52,839 nt of DNA from Natronohydrobacter sp. (GCA_007125005.1 SLDY01000127.1:1-52839); one strand, 5' to 3'. Shown: positions 18,564 through 27,432, numbered from the stretch's first letter. Notes: generated from the sequence alone by a model not told the origin. Translations and numbers: made by a program.

Positions 18564-19607
18564 TCACGCATATGTGTTGCTCAAGTGAGCGATGAGCCCG
18601 GCCATGTCTTCCGGCAAAGGTGCCTCGAAGGCCAGGTCCACAGCTGTCACCGGATGTCTGAAGCCAAGCGCCGCAGCATGTAAAGCCTGTCGCGGAAAAC
18701 CTGCGCAGGCCGCAACAGCCTCTGCGCTCAGCGCTCGCTCGGAGAGCTTGCGCCGCCCACCATAGACCGGATCACCCACCAGCCCGTGACCCGCATGCGC
18801 CAGATGCACGCGGATCTGATGCGTCCGCCCGGTTTCCAGCCAGCATTCCACCAGCGCCAGCGCGGGTGGCGCGCCGAACGCTTCCAGCACCCGCGCGCGG
18901 GTCACGGCATGTCGTCCCCCGGCCCAGACCACGGCCTGTTTCTGCCGGTCATGTTTGCTGCGCGCCAACTGGCTGGTAATCTTGAGAATATTGCCCGCCT
19001 CGAAACTCGCGCCCCGCACCCCGCGCAGGCGTGGATCACCCGCATCCGGCAGGCCATAAACCAGCGCCAGATAGCGGCGCATCACGCTGTGGCGCTCAAA
19101 TTGTGCTGCAAGCCCCTGATGCGCGCGGTCCGTTTTCGCCACCACAAGCAGCCCGGTGGTGTCTTTGTCGATGCGGTGCACGATGCCGGGGCGCTTCTCG
19201 CCCCCGATACCCGACAGGCTCTCGCCGCAATGGTGCAGGAGCGCATTCACAAGCGTCTGATCCGGGCTACCCGGGGCCGGATGCACAACCATCCCGGCCG
19301 GCTTGTTGATGACGATCAGCTCCTCATCTTCCCAGACCACATCAAGCGCAATCGCCTGAGCGCGGGTTTCAATCTCGGCCGCCTCTTCCAGCCGAAGCAC
19401 GATCACATCGCCCTCGGCCACACGTATGCGCGGGCTGTCCAGCACTTTGCCTGCCCGGCGCACAGCCCCAACCTCAATCAGCTTGGCAACCCGCGAGCGC
19501 GACAGCCCTTCCCCCTCTGGCACATCGCGCGCAAGCGCCTTATCAAGGCGCACAGGGGGCTCTGGCCCGATCGTGACATGTATTTCCCGCAAAGGCGCTT
19601 CCGCCAT
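18564..19607 (-). CDS. RluA-family pseudouridine synthase, RluD-like
   Basis: 347-residue RNA pseudouridine synthase. It has an N-terminal S4 RNA-binding domain (RLDKALARDVPEGEGLSRSR onward) and the RluA catalytic core, with the nucleophilic aspartate in HRIDKDTTGLLVVAKTDRA and the HQIRVHLAHAGHGLVGDPVY block. The S4 domain and length favour RluD, which modifies helix 69 of 23S rRNA at positions 1911/1915/1917. The start at 19607 is preceded by GGAG eight bases upstream and overlaps the start codon of the divergent gene at 19606 (within CCATGG). Longer frames upstream run antisense to that gene and are rejected. Confidence 0.88.
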   Translation of the reverse strand: MAEAPLREIHVTIGPEPPVRLDKALARDVPEGEGLSRSRVAKLIEVGAVRRAGKVLDSPRIRVAEGDVIVLRLEEAAEIETRAQAIALDVVWEDEELIVINKPAGMVVHPAPGSPDQTLVNALLHHCGESLSGIGGEKRPGIVHRIDKDTTGLLVVAKTDRAHQGLAAQFERHSVMRRYLALVYGLPDAGDPRLRGVRGASFEAGNILKITSQLARSKHDRQKQAVVWAGGRHAVTRARVLEAFGAPPALALVECWLETGRTHQIRVHLAHAGHGLVGDPVYGGRRKLSERALSAEAVAACAGFPRQALHAAALGFRHPVTAVDLAFEAPLPEDMAGLIAHLSNTYA

Positions 19608-19923
19608 GGCTGCATCTCCAGACAAACCGCCCGTCGCGCCACACCCGCCCGAACTGCGCTTTATAAAGCGGCTGGTGGTGGTGCTGACAAGCGTGATGAT
19701 CCTCGGCCTCATAGTCATCATTGGCCTGCTTGTCACCCGCCTTGGCATGGCACCGGCACCATTGGCCCTGCCCGAGAGCATTACTCTTCCTGAAGGCATG
19801 CGGCCCGATGCGATCACGCTCTCGGCTGAATGGGTCATCGTGCTCACGCGAGAGGAGACGATACTGCTTTATGACCGCCGCTCAGGGCAGCTACGCCATG
19901 AGATCGGTTTGCCCACGCCGTAA
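19606..19923 (+). CDS. DUF6476-like small membrane-anchored protein
   Basis: 105-residue protein with a short proline-rich cytoplasmic N-terminus, one strong transmembrane segment (LVVVLTSVMILGLIVIIGLL) and a small C-terminal domain (ITLPEGMRPDAITLSAEWVI to LRHEIGLPTP). This layout matches a small uncharacterised family seen next to rluA-type genes in Rhodobacterales (DUF6476, from memory). Function is unknown. Its ATG shares two bases with the ATG of the divergent pseudouridine synthase, so each gene's promoter must lie inside the other's coding sequence. No convincing Shine-Dalgarno precedes it. The MBL-fold gene starts 72 bases after its stop. Confidence 0.7.
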   Translation: MAASPDKPPVAPHPPELRFIKRLVVVLTSVMILGLIVIIGLLVTRLGMAPAPLALPESITLPEGMRPDAITLSAEWVIVLTREETILLYDRRSGQLRHEIGLPTP

Positions 19924-19995
19924 ACAAACAGAGATTTGCCTGCCCGCATGTGTCAGGCTAAGTTTGCGCAGATCACATGCGAGGGAGGAGCCTGA

Positions 19996-20835
19996 ATGTC
20001 GCGCACTGTTACAACTAAGATCGGCGAGGCCGAGGTCAGCATCATCACCGATGGCGCAATCAGTTTCACCCCGGACCTCTTTCCCGGAACCCCGGAAGAG
20101 ACAATAAAGGCGCTGCTTGCAAAGGCAGAAACCTCCGAGATCCAGACCAATTTCAACGCCGTGCTGATCCGGCATGGCGGCAAGGTGATCCTTGCCGATG
20201 CCGGACCGCGCGATCTGTTCGGGCCTGATTGCGGGTTCTTGCAAGAAGGGCTCACTGAGCTGGGGGTAACGCCTGACGCGGTGGATATTCTGCTTGCCAC
20301 GCATCTGCATCCTGACCACGTGGCCGGAATGATCACATCCGAAGGCGCAGCGGTCTTTCCCAATGCAACGCTGCATGTCACCGAAGCGGATCGCACCTTC
20401 TGGTCGGATGACGGCAATTTTGCCGGTGGTCTCTCGGGCATCGCTGATTGGGCCAAGCTCGCTCAGGCCGTGCTTGCCGCCTATGGCGACAGGCTGGCAA
20501 CACTGGACGATGGGCGGGAAGCCGCGCCCGGGATTTCGGGGCTGGCACTTCCGGGGCACACGCCGGGGCATTTCGGCTGGCGGCTGGAAAGCGGCGGGCA
20601 GAGCCTCATTCATGTGGGCGACATCGTGCATGCACCCGCTCTGCAGGTGGCCGACCCGGAGGTCGCGATCAGCTTCGACCTTGATATGGACACCGCGCGC
20701 ACCACCCGCAAACGCCTGCTCGACCGGCTTGCCAGCGACGGCACGCTCTTCACAGGCGGGCATTTCCTGCAACCCGCCTTCAACCGGGTCGTGCGCAAGG
20801 GCGCAGGTTACGCACTGGAGCCGGGGGCGGGCTGA
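19996..20835 (+). CDS. Metallo-beta-lactamase-fold hydrolase
   Basis: 279-residue MBL-fold enzyme. The zinc-binding motif ATHLHPDHVAGM (HxHxDH) is intact, with later ligands in ALPGHTPGHFGW (His) and VGDIVH (Asp) and a final TGGHFLQP histidine, so a two-metal site is expected. The closest functional groups are quorum-quenching lactonases and related hydrolases, but substrate assignment from sequence alone is not safe. There is no signal peptide, so it is cytoplasmic. A GGAGG-rich segment (gggaggag) lies before the ATG. It is followed, 27 bases after the stop, by structured repeat copy 2. Confidence 0.85.
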   Translation: MSRTVTTKIGEAEVSIITDGAISFTPDLFPGTPEETIKALLAKAETSEIQTNFNAVLIRHGGKVILADAGPRDLFGPDCGFLQEGLTELGVTPDAVDILLATHLHPDHVAGMITSEGAAVFPNATLHVTEADRTFWSDDGNFAGGLSGIADWAKLAQAVLAAYGDRLATLDDGREAAPGISGLALPGHTPGHFGWRLESGGQSLIHVGDIVHAPALQVADPEVAISFDLDMDTARTTRKRLLDRLASDGTLFTGGHFLQPAFNRVVRKGAGYALEPGAG

Positions 20836-20862
20836 GTCACGCCAGCCATTCCGGCCTGCCCC

Positions 20863-20938
20863 GCCCACGCGCCAGCGTGGGCAGCACCCTCGGGGCGTGC
20901 AGGGGCGGGTGGGTGGGCGCGGCCCGAGGGTGCTTTTC
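20863..20938 (+). repeat. Dispersed structured element, copy 2
   Basis: Hairpin GCCCACGC (20863-20870), loop GCCA, GCGTGGGC (20875-20882). Then comes an 11-bp stem AGCACCCTCGG (20883-20893) with CCGAGGGTGCT (20924-20934), enclosing a 30-nt loop that differs from copy 1 at two positions and contains GGGG-C-GGG-T-GGG-T-GGG (20902-20917). TTTT completes it. Both stems differ from copy 1 by compensatory changes. It lies after the MBL-fold gene and before the convergent selO. Confidence 0.88.
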
Positions 20939-20964
20939 AGCGATTGAAGACCGCAGGCCGCTTC

Positions 20965-22419
20965 TCATGTCCCGCAATAGGTCACGACTTGCGGAGTGTC
21001 CGCAGGGGCAGGATGTTCGAAGCGCTCCATACCACTCACTGGCTCGAACGGCGCCTGCAAAAGCGAAAGCAGCGCGTTGAACGGCGCCATGTCGCCTTTG
21101 AAGCTCGCGGCATGGAGCGCTTCCTCGACCAGATGGTTGCGCGGAACATAAACCGGGTTAACCATGCCCATCCGCGCCTCAGCTGCCACCGGATCGGGCA
21201 CAGCAGCGCGGTATTGTGCAAGCCAGTCCTCCACCCCTGCGGGCGCCGCGAATAGGGCGCGCAGCGGCGCGTCAACGCCGCGCAGGGCTTGTGGCAGCAG
21301 CCGGAAGAAGCGCGTGAAATCAACGCCCTGCCCTTCCCATAGCTTGTGCATCCCCTCAACAAGTGCTGCATCCGGCACATCCAGCCCGAGCTTGCGTGAA
21401 AAAACCTCATCCCGCGCGCTGCGATAGGCCGTCTGCGTCTGTGTGATCACTTCGCTTGCACGCGCAATGGCCCGCTCTTCCTGCGCATCGATCAGCGGCA
21501 GGAGCGCCTCCGCCAGCCGCGCAAGATTCCACAACAGTATCTGAGGCTGGTTGCCATAGGCATAGCGCCCCATCTGATCAATCGAACTGAACACAGTGGC
21601 TGGATCATAGCTGTCCATGAAAGCGCAAGGTCCATAATCAATCGTCTCGCCCGAAATGGTGGTGTTGTCAGTATTCATCACACCGTGGATAAATCCGAGC
21701 CCCATCCACTGCGCGACAAGCCGCGCCTGACGCGCACCAACACGCGCAATAAATTGCAGCGCGGCATCCGCAACGCCTGCCAGATCCGGATCATGGCGGG
21801 CAATCGCGTAATCCAGCAAAAGGTGCAGCTTGTCATACTCGCCCCTCGCGGCAAAGAACTGAAACGTTCCCACGCGCAGATGACTCGACGCCACGCGCGC
21901 AAGCACAGCGCCCGGCTCAAGCCCGAACTGACGCAGCACGCGATCGCCTGTGGTGCAGCACGCGAGCGCGCGGGTGGTAGGCACGCCCAGCGCGGCCATC
22001 GCCTCGGAGATCAGGTATTCGCGCAAAACCGGCCCCAGAACCGCGCGCCCATCGCCCCCTCGCGCAAAGGGCGTGCGCCCCGAGCCCTTGAGGTGGATGT
22101 CCCAGCGCGCACCCTCTGGGTCTATCACCTCGCCCACAAGGATTGCCCGTCCATCCCCCAATTGCGGCGAGAACCCCCCAAACTGATGCCCGGCATAAGC
22201 CTGTGCGAGTGGTCGTGCGCTCTCGGGCACTGCATGGCCCGAGAGCATCGCCACCCCGTCAGGGCTGCGCAAAGCCTCCGGATCCAACCCCAGCGCTTCT
22301 GCCAGCGGGGCATTGAGCAACGCCAGTCGCGGATGAGGCCATTCCTGCCCTTGCCATGGCACATAAAGGCCGACAAGTTCCTGCGCATAGCTGTTGTCAA
22401 AGCGGATCGAGAGGGTCAT
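20965..22419 (-). CDS. selO: SelO (YdiU) protein adenylyltransferase, pseudokinase family
   Basis: 484-residue SelO/YdiU protein. The family has a kinase-like fold with inverted ATP and transfers AMP onto Ser/Thr/Tyr of target proteins, linked to redox homeostasis. Recognisable blocks are AGHQFGGFSPQLGDGRAILVG near residue 90, RWDIHLKGSGRTPFARGGDG with the nucleotide-binding Lys/Arg, GVPTTRALACCTTG, FIHGVMNTDNTTISGETIDY (the metal-binding Asn/Asp) and YGPCAFMDSYDP. The length is the bacterial norm. The protein ends VVTYCGT, with a near-terminal Cys as in bacterial SelO. It lies next to msrB (61 bases apart), which fits an oxidative-stress theme. Confidence 0.93.
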   Translation of the reverse strand: MTLSIRFDNSYAQELVGLYVPWQGQEWPHPRLALLNAPLAEALGLDPEALRSPDGVAMLSGHAVPESARPLAQAYAGHQFGGFSPQLGDGRAILVGEVIDPEGARWDIHLKGSGRTPFARGGDGRAVLGPVLREYLISEAMAALGVPTTRALACCTTGDRVLRQFGLEPGAVLARVASSHLRVGTFQFFAARGEYDKLHLLLDYAIARHDPDLAGVADAALQFIARVGARQARLVAQWMGLGFIHGVMNTDNTTISGETIDYGPCAFMDSYDPATVFSSIDQMGRYAYGNQPQILLWNLARLAEALLPLIDAQEERAIARASEVITQTQTAYRSARDEVFSRKLGLDVPDAALVEGMHKLWEGQGVDFTRFFRLLPQALRGVDAPLRALFAAPAGVEDWLAQYRAAVPDPVAAEARMGMVNPVYVPRNHLVEEALHAASFKGDMAPFNALLSLLQAPFEPVSGMERFEHPAPADTPQVVTYCGT

Positions 22420-22479
22420 TGCGCGCTCCGTCTGTCAAGCTTTCCTTACAGATAACTCGGCCAATCGCGCTGACCAGCC

Positions 22480-22923
22480 TCAAGTCTCTACCTGATCCAT
22501 CAGATCGCCATACCCTTCGGCCTCCATCTCTTCGAGCGGGATGAACCGCAAGGCCGCCGAATTGATGCAATAGCGCAGCCCGCCGCGATCCTGCGGGCCA
22601 TCGGGGAAAACATGGCCCAGATGGCTGTCACCATGGCGTGAGCGCACTTCAGTGCGGATCATGCCATGGCTCGTGTCGCTGTTCTTAATAATGTGATCAC
22701 GTATCAGAGGTTTGGTAAAACTCGGCCAGCCACAGCCGGACTCGTATTTGTCGCAGGAAGCAAAGAGCGGCTCGCCAGAAACAATATCGACATAGATACC
22801 CGCACGCTTGTTGTTGTTATACTCCCCGGTCCAGGGCCGCTCGGTCCCGTTTTCCTGCGTTATTCGATATTGCTCGGGGCTCAGAGCAGTGATAATCTCG
22901 GCGCGGCGTTCGTAGCGGGGCAT
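22480..22923 (-). CDS. msrB: Peptide-methionine (R)-S-oxide reductase MsrB
   Basis: 147-residue MsrB, which reduces methionine-R-sulfoxide in proteins. Core motifs are [49 protein letters not shown] and [15 protein letters not shown]; the catalytic Cys is in RYCINS and the probable resolving Cys in ESGCGWPSF. The two CxxC zinc knuckles of E. coli MsrB are absent, as in the non-zinc subgroup. The start at 22923 has AGGAG seven bases upstream. A longer frame to 23133 runs antisense to the NDUFA12 gene and is not used. The product is probably cytoplasmic. Confidence 0.94.
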   Translation of the reverse strand: MPRYERRAEIITALSPEQYRITQENGTERPWTGEYNNNKRAGIYVDIVSGEPLFASCDKYESGCGWPSFTKPLIRDHIIKNSDTSHGMIRTEVRSRHGDSHLGHVFPDGPQDRGGLRYCINSAALRFIPLEEMEAEGYGDLMDQVET

Positions 22924-23087
22924 GATGGCGCTCCTGTTGCTGTTATCTGGCAGAGATATAAACCGGCCGTGCAGGATTTTCCACAAATCGGCATGGCAAT
23001 GCGCGACACTCCTTGGCTCTGGATTTCCCTGCCAAGCTGGTGCATAACAGCGCCAATTCTGCTGTGCCCTGAGATCCGAGGTGGACG

Positions 23088-23462
23088 ATGAAATTCCTGC
23101 TGCGCCTGCTGACATGGTGGAACACTTCCACACTCAACACGGCTTTCTTCACATGGCGCCATGGCGTGAAGGTGGGCGAAGACGTGCAGGGCAACATCTT
23201 CTATCGCTCGCGCGATGGCAAGAAACGCTGGGTCATCTACAATGGCGAATCCGAAGCCAGCCGCATTGCGCCAGATTGGCATGGCTGGCTGCATCACACA
23301 TGGGATGAGCCACCGACAGACCGCCCGCTGGCGCATAAGGAATGGGAAAAGCCACATCAGGAAAATCTGACCGGCACAATGCTGGCCTATGCCCCAAAAG
23401 GCTCGATCCGGCGCAAGAATCCCGAGCCGCGCAAGGATTATGAAGCCTGGAGCCCGGAATGA
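23088..23462 (+). CDS. NDUFA12-family complex I accessory subunit
   Basis: 124-residue homologue of mitochondrial NDUFA12 (B17.2), an accessory subunit of NADH:ubiquinone oxidoreductase found in alphaproteobacteria. Matching blocks are [55 protein letters not shown] and the C-terminal KDYEAWSPE. It should sit peripherally on complex I near the N-module, facing the cytoplasm. It is separated from the main nuo operon (not in this window) and followed by DUF2155 and convergent aat, an order I associate with Rhodobacterales. Confidence 0.92.
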   Translation: MKFLLRLLTWWNTSTLNTAFFTWRHGVKVGEDVQGNIFYRSRDGKKRWVIYNGESEASRIAPDWHGWLHHTWDEPPTDRPLAHKEWEKPHQENLTGTMLAYAPKGSIRRKNPEPRKDYEAWSPE

Positions 23463-23532
23463 ACCTCAATCAGGCCATCCGGTTGCTGATGCGGCTAATC
23501 CGTCAGGTACAGCGCAACAAACGCAGGTGATC

Positions 23533-23922
23533 ATGCGTAGCGGATTTCTTCCAGTCATCGTGGGTTTTCTCGCGGCGCTTGGCGCGCAGGCGCAGGAAAT
23601 AGAGGTGCCTCAGGCCTCCGACCGCATCGCCTCCAGCAATGGCGCGTTTTTGCGCGGACTGGATCGTGTGGCAGGAACCACAATAGACATCGAAATCCAA
23701 CGCGGCGATACTGCCAGCATCGGGCATCTGATCGTGATGCTGGAGGATTGTCGCTACCTTGTCGAAAATCCGGCCGGCGAGGCGTATGCCTGGATCGACA
23801 TTTTCGATACGCGCGCAGATGATGTCATCTTCTCGGGCTGGATGATCGCGTCAAGCCCCGCCCTCAACGCACTTGACCATTCCCGCTATGATCTGTGGGT
23901 GCTGGGCTGCAAGACCTCCTGA
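23533..23922 (+). CDS. DUF2155-family periplasmic protein
   Basis: 129-residue exported protein with a clear signal peptide (RSGFLPVIVGFLAALGAQA). The mature part matches the DUF2155 family: ANGA-like SSNGAFLRGLDRVAGTT, IGHLIVMLEDCRYLVENPAG, EAYAWIDIFDTR, VIFSGWMIASSPALNALDH and YDLWVLGCK. Two cysteines, in LEDCRY and LGCK, are conserved in the family and may form a disulphide. Function is unknown; the family is restricted mainly to Alphaproteobacteria. The last 37 bases overlap the 3' end of convergent aat. The start is chosen because it gives the signal peptide; an earlier in-frame start would run through the NDUFA12 gene. Confidence 0.85.
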   Translation: MRSGFLPVIVGFLAALGAQAQEIEVPQASDRIASSNGAFLRGLDRVAGTTIDIEIQRGDTASIGHLIVMLEDCRYLVENPAGEAYAWIDIFDTRADDVIFSGWMIASSPALNALDHSRYDLWVLGCKTS

Positions 23923-24524
23923 GCCCCCGGCAACGAAAAACGCCCGAAATCTGCATCTGCCTGCAGGGCAAGCTCAAGTCTTGCCCGATAGGCTGCACGG
24001 GAGATTTCGCGCCCACCAAGGCTTGCCAGATGATCGGTGAGATATTGCGTATCAAAAAGCGTGAAACCACACAGGCGCAGATGCGCAACCAGATAGGCCA
24101 GCGCAACTTTGGAGGCATCAGTGCGGCGTGAAAACATGCTCTCTCCGCAAAAAACACCACCCAGTGCAAGGCCATAGACACCACCAACCAGCGCGTCACC
24201 TTCCCAGACCTCGATCGAATGGGCATGACCCAGGCTGTGCATCTCCCGAAAGAGTGCCGCGATTTCGGCATTGATCCAGGTCGTCTCGCGGTCAGCGCAT
24301 CCAGCAATGACATCGGCAAACGCCTGATCGAGCGTCAGCCGGAAAGGTTCGGCCCGGATGCGCCGTCTCAAAGAGCGCGACAGGTGCAGCCCATCAAGCG
24401 GCAGGATGCCGCGCTGCACCGGATCAAACCAGTAAAGCCGGGGATCATCGCAGCCCTCAGCCATCGGGAACACGCCGATCCGGTAGGCTTGCAGCAATAT
24501 CTCCGGGGTCAGAACAGACCGCAT
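23886..24524 (-). CDS. aat: Leucyl/phenylalanyl-tRNA-protein transferase
   Basis: 212-residue Aat, which adds Leu or Phe from tRNA to N-terminal Lys/Arg residues and so marks proteins for the N-degron (ClpS/ClpAP) pathway. Diagnostic blocks are LLQAYRIGVFPMAEG, YWFDPVQRGILPLDG, WINAEIAALFREMHSLGHAHS, EVWEGDALVGGVYGLALG, FCGESMFSRRTDASK and LFDTQYLTDHLASLG. The length is typical. It is the last gene of the ribBX-ribH-nusB-aat operon, starting 9 bases after nusB, and its 3' end overlaps the DUF2155 gene on the other strand. Confidence 0.96.
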   Translation of the reverse strand: MRSVLTPEILLQAYRIGVFPMAEGCDDPRLYWFDPVQRGILPLDGLHLSRSLRRRIRAEPFRLTLDQAFADVIAGCADRETTWINAEIAALFREMHSLGHAHSIEVWEGDALVGGVYGLALGGVFCGESMFSRRTDASKVALAYLVAHLRLCGFTLFDTQYLTDHLASLGGREISRAAYRARLELALQADADFGRFSLPGAQEVLQPSTHRS

Positions 24525-24533
24525 GGTTGCGGC

Positions 24534-25016
24534 TCAGAACTCGCCTGCGCGCGCCTCACGCGCCATGTGATCGAGAACAGCATTCACGAAATTGATCTCG
24601 CGCCCTTCTGGAAAGAAAGCCCGCGTGATGTCCACGAATTCCGAGATCACAACGCGCGCAGGAGTCTCGGTGCCCAGCAACTCGCCCCCGGCTGCACGAA
24701 ACAGCGCGCGCAATGTCGGATCGATCCGGTCGATCTTCCATTTCGCAACCAGCGCGCGGTCGGTCAACTGGTCAATTGCAGCCTGACGCTCGACAACCGT
24801 CTCGATCAGACGCCGGAAATGCGCAAGGTCAGCCTCGACCCATGTCTCGGTTTCGGTCTCGGCGCCGATACGGTGCGTCTCGAACTGGCGCGTAATCTCG
24901 CCAATCGGCACGTCCGAGGCTTCCATCTGAAACAGCGCCTGCACCGCATAAAAACGCGCGGCCGCCTTGCGGGCACGGCGTTCCTGCAGCGTGGGTCGAT
25001 GCTTGCTCCCGCTCAT
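24534..25016 (-). CDS. nusB: Transcription antitermination factor NusB
   Basis: 160-residue all-helical RNA-binding protein which, with NusE/S10, nucleates rRNA antitermination complexes at boxA. The family pattern is seen in RKAAARFYAVQALFQME near the N-terminus, LIETVVERQAAIDQLTDRAL, and the C-terminal ELLGTETPARVVISEFVDI and EINFVNAVLDHMARE. The start ATG at 25016 overlaps the ribH stop (ATGA). Positioning after ribH is a widely conserved arrangement in bacteria. Confidence 0.95.
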   Translation of the reverse strand: MSGSKHRPTLQERRARKAAARFYAVQALFQMEASDVPIGEITRQFETHRIGAETETETWVEADLAHFRRLIETVVERQAAIDQLTDRALVAKWKIDRIDPTLRALFRAAGGELLGTETPARVVISEFVDITRAFFPEGREINFVNAVLDHMAREARAGEF

Positions 25017-25561
25017 GCCACAGGCCCCTTGTTGCCCGAGGCGATCTGAAACTCGTCCGTATCGGGCAGAAAACCCACAGAGCGCCGCGCGCCTCCCCAA
25101 CGCCGCGCAAGTGCGATCAGATGCAGCGCCGCCGCTGCAGCCCCGCCGCCCTTGTTCTGGCCATCCATTGCGGCGCGCACTTCCGCCTGCGCGCGGTTCT
25201 CCACCGTCAGGATGCCATTGCCGATGCAAGCCCCCTGCAAACCCAGCAGCGTGATCGCCCGCGAACTATCGTTGCACACTGTGTCGTAATGCGTGGTCTC
25301 ACCACGGATGACACAGCCCAGCGCCACAAAACCATCAAAATTGGACATGCGAAACGCTTGCCCGATGGCCGTGGGCACTTCCAGTGCGCCAGGCACTTCG
25401 ACAATCTCATGTGTGCCGCCCACTTTCTCGATCTCCGCGCGCGCGCCTGCAACAAGCTGATCGGCAATATCCTTGTAATATGGGGCCACCACGATCAGCA
25501 GTTTCGGTGCCTTGTCGAATTCCGGCAGCGGCAGGCTGTAATGCGTCTCGGTTCCAGCCAT
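25013..25561 (-). CDS. ribH: 6,7-dimethyl-8-ribityllumazine synthase
   Basis: 182-residue lumazine synthase, condensing 5-amino-6-ribitylaminouracil with 3,4-dihydroxy-2-butanone 4-phosphate in riboflavin synthesis. Motifs are LLIVVAPYYKDIADQLVAGA, EIVEVPGALEVPTAIG (substrate phosphate/ribityl contacts), FVALGCVIRGETTHYD (catalytic His near the end) and NGILTVENRAQAEVRA. The C-terminus (RRSVGFLPDTDEFQIASG) is longer than in the shortest homologues. It starts one base after the ribBX stop and ends inside the nusB start, so the three genes are translationally coupled. Confidence 0.95.
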   Translation of the reverse strand: MAGTETHYSLPLPEFDKAPKLLIVVAPYYKDIADQLVAGARAEIEKVGGTHEIVEVPGALEVPTAIGQAFRMSNFDGFVALGCVIRGETTHYDTVCNDSSRAITLLGLQGACIGNGILTVENRAQAEVRAAMDGQNKGGGAAAAALHLIALARRWGGARRSVGFLPDTDEFQIASGNKGPVA

Positions 25562-25562
25562 G

Positions 25563-26693
25563 TCAGGCACCTCTCGCAGAAGGAATCTTGCGGGTTCCGG
25601 TGATCGATAACCCATATCCATCCAGCCCCACCACCTTTGGCGTGGCGGAATTGGTGAGCAGGATCAATTCATGCAGCCCCAACGAAGACAGGATCTGCGC
25701 ACCAAGCCCATATTGCCGCAGCGTCTGCGGAGAGGCTTCTTCCGAGACCGCCATCTTCATATGTGTATCCCGCAGCAATACGACCACACCGCGCCCTGCC
25801 TCACCGATCAACCGCATCGCATCGCCGAACTCATCGGCACGGCTGGCCCCGGCCACACCCACCAGATCCTGTAGCGGATCGAAGGCATGCATCCGCACCA
25901 TCACTGGCTCGGGCGTGGTTATATCGCCCTTGATCAGCACCACATGCTCAGCACCCTGCGTGGTGTCGGAATAGATGCGCAGCGTCCAGTCGCCGCCGAA
26001 AGCCGAGGTGATCTGGCGCTCGCTCATCACCCGCACAAGATTGTCATGCCGGCGCCGATAGGCAATCAGATCCGAGATGGTGCCGATCTTCAACCCGTGT
26101 TTCTGTGCGAAACCCACCAGATCAGGCAGTCGCGCCATCGAGCCGTCTTCGTTCATGATCTCGCAGATCACGCCTGAAGGATTCAAGCCCGCAAGCCGCG
26201 AGATGTCAACCGCCGCTTCTGTATGCCCTGCGCGCACAAGCACGCCGCCATCGCGTGCGCGCAGCGGAAAGACATGCCCTGGTGTCGCAATATCCGCTGC
26301 GCCCTTGGCCGGATCAATCGCTACTGCCACCGTGCGCGCCCGATCATAGGCAGAAATGCCCGTCGAGACTCCCTCGCGCGCCTCGATGGATACAGTGAAC
26401 GCCGTTTCATGGCGCGAAGAATTGCTCGACGCCATCAATGGCAGGCCAAGCTGGTCAATCCGCTCGCCCGGGAGCGTCAGACAAATCAGCCCCTTGCCAT
26501 GCGACGCCATGAAATTGATCACTTCGGGCGTGGCCATCTGCGCGGGGATCACCAGATCCCCTTCATTCTCGCGATCCTCATGATCGACGAGGATGAAAAT
26601 GCGGCCCTGACGGGCTTCTTCAATGATCTCTTCGATCGAGGAGATGGCCTCTTTCCAGTCCTGCTCCACCTCGCCGGGGGTCTCATATTGCAT
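25563..26693 (-). CDS. ribBX: RibBX: DHBP synthase with degenerate GTP cyclohydrolase II-like domain
   Basis: 376 residues. The N-terminal half (about 20-210) is 3,4-dihydroxy-2-butanone-4-phosphate synthase: [19 protein letters not shown] (metal-binding acidic loop), [33 protein letters not shown]. The C-terminal half aligns with GTP cyclohydrolase II but lacks the zinc cysteines (where RibA has C-x2-D-C, this reads DPLQDLVGV) and the RGIGL catalytic loop (here [11 protein letters not shown]). This matches the RibBX variants described in Proteobacteria, where only RibB is active. A separate RibA must then exist elsewhere. The start is ATG 26693; longer frames run antisense to the endolysin gene. 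No FMN riboswitch is evident upstream. Confidence 0.88.
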   Translation of the reverse strand: MQYETPGEVEQDWKEAISSIEEIIEEARQGRIFILVDHEDRENEGDLVIPAQMATPEVINFMASHGKGLICLTLPGERIDQLGLPLMASSNSSRHETAFTVSIEAREGVSTGISAYDRARTVAVAIDPAKGAADIATPGHVFPLRARDGGVLVRAGHTEAAVDISRLAGLNPSGVICEIMNEDGSMARLPDLVGFAQKHGLKIGTISDLIAYRRRHDNLVRVMSERQITSAFGGDWTLRIYSDTTQGAEHVVLIKGDITTPEPVMVRMHAFDPLQDLVGVAGASRADEFGDAMRLIGEAGRGVVVLLRDTHMKMAVSEEASPQTLRQYGLGAQILSSLGLHELILLTNSATPKVVGLDGYGLSITGTRKIPSARGA

Positions 26694-26832
26694 CACGCGG
26701 TCCTTTGTCTCTGGCCTTGGCAAATAGACCAAAGGCGCAGGCAGGGAAAGGGGCAGCGTACGCTCTGCTAACGTGGTTTTTCCCTTCTCAAGGCATCTTG
26801 CCGGGCATGACATCTTGCAAGGGAGCCTCCCC

Positions 26833-27432
26833 ATGAAAACAGTCCGCCAACTGGCCGAAGAAATCGTCGCCCGCGAAGGTAGCTTCGTCAATGACCCCGC
26901 AGACCCGGGCGGGGCCACAAATTATGGTGTGACCATCCACACCCTGCGCCGCCTGCGCCCCGGCGCGCATGTGACCATCGACGATGTCCGCGCACTGACC
27001 CGCGAAGAGGCCATCGCGATCTATATCGAGCACTATTTCAACGCTCCGCGCATTGCTGAACTGCCCGAACCTCTCTGGCCGACTGTTTTTGACATGTATG
27101 TGAATGCCGGAGCCAATGCCGTGCGCATCCTGCAAAGGCTTATCGTACAGATGGGTCTCGATATCGCTGTAGACGGGATCATCGGCCCTCAGACCATTGC
27201 CGCAACCCAACGCGCTTATGAAATGGCACCGGGGCATCTGGTCGATGCCTATGGCATCGCAAGGCGCGATTACTACTATCGTATCGCCGATAATCGCCCC
27301 GCCAGTCGCAAATTTGCGCGCCGGCGCGATGGTGGCAAGGGTGGCTGGATTACCCGCGCGGAGGAATTCATCTCTGCCCGCTTCCATCTCAGCGATGCAG
27401 AACACCGCGCCCGCACGAGGGCATGGGTATGA
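26833..27432 (+). CDS. GH108-type N-acetylmuramidase (endolysin of a GTA-style lysis cassette)
   Basis: 199-residue peptidoglycan hydrolase. The N-terminal glycoside hydrolase 108 domain shows IVAREGSFVNDPADPGGATN (catalytic Glu in the EG motif) and YGVTIHTLRRLR. The C-terminal peptidoglycan-binding-like region has VDGIIGPQTIAA followed by YYRIADNRPASRKFARR. It has no signal peptide, so export would need the holin encoded next, whose ATG at 27429 overlaps this stop. The same endolysin/holin pair (rcc00555/rcc00556) releases gene transfer agent particles in Rhodobacter capsulatus; assignment to that role here is by analogy. GGGAG precedes the ATG. Confidence 0.85.
   Translation: MKTVRQLAEEIVAREGSFVNDPADPGGATNYGVTIHTLRRLRPGAHVTIDDVRALTREEAIAIYIEHYFNAPRIAELPEPLWPTVFDMYVNAGANAVRILQRLIVQMGLDIAVDGIIGPQTIAATQRAYEMAPGHLVDAYGIARRDYYYRIADNRPASRKFARRRDGGKGGWITRAEEFISARFHLSDAEHRARTRAWV

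Noticed and set aside
23886-23922. Frameshift or misannotation suggested by the overlap of the DUF2155 and aat 3' ends
   Set aside because: Both reading frames retain family-typical sequence up to the overlap, so a 37-base convergent overlap is simply compact packing.
26694-26832. FMN riboswitch upstream of ribBX
   Set aside because: The 139-base gap lacks the conserved RFN-element boxes and is mostly occupied by the divergent endolysin leader.
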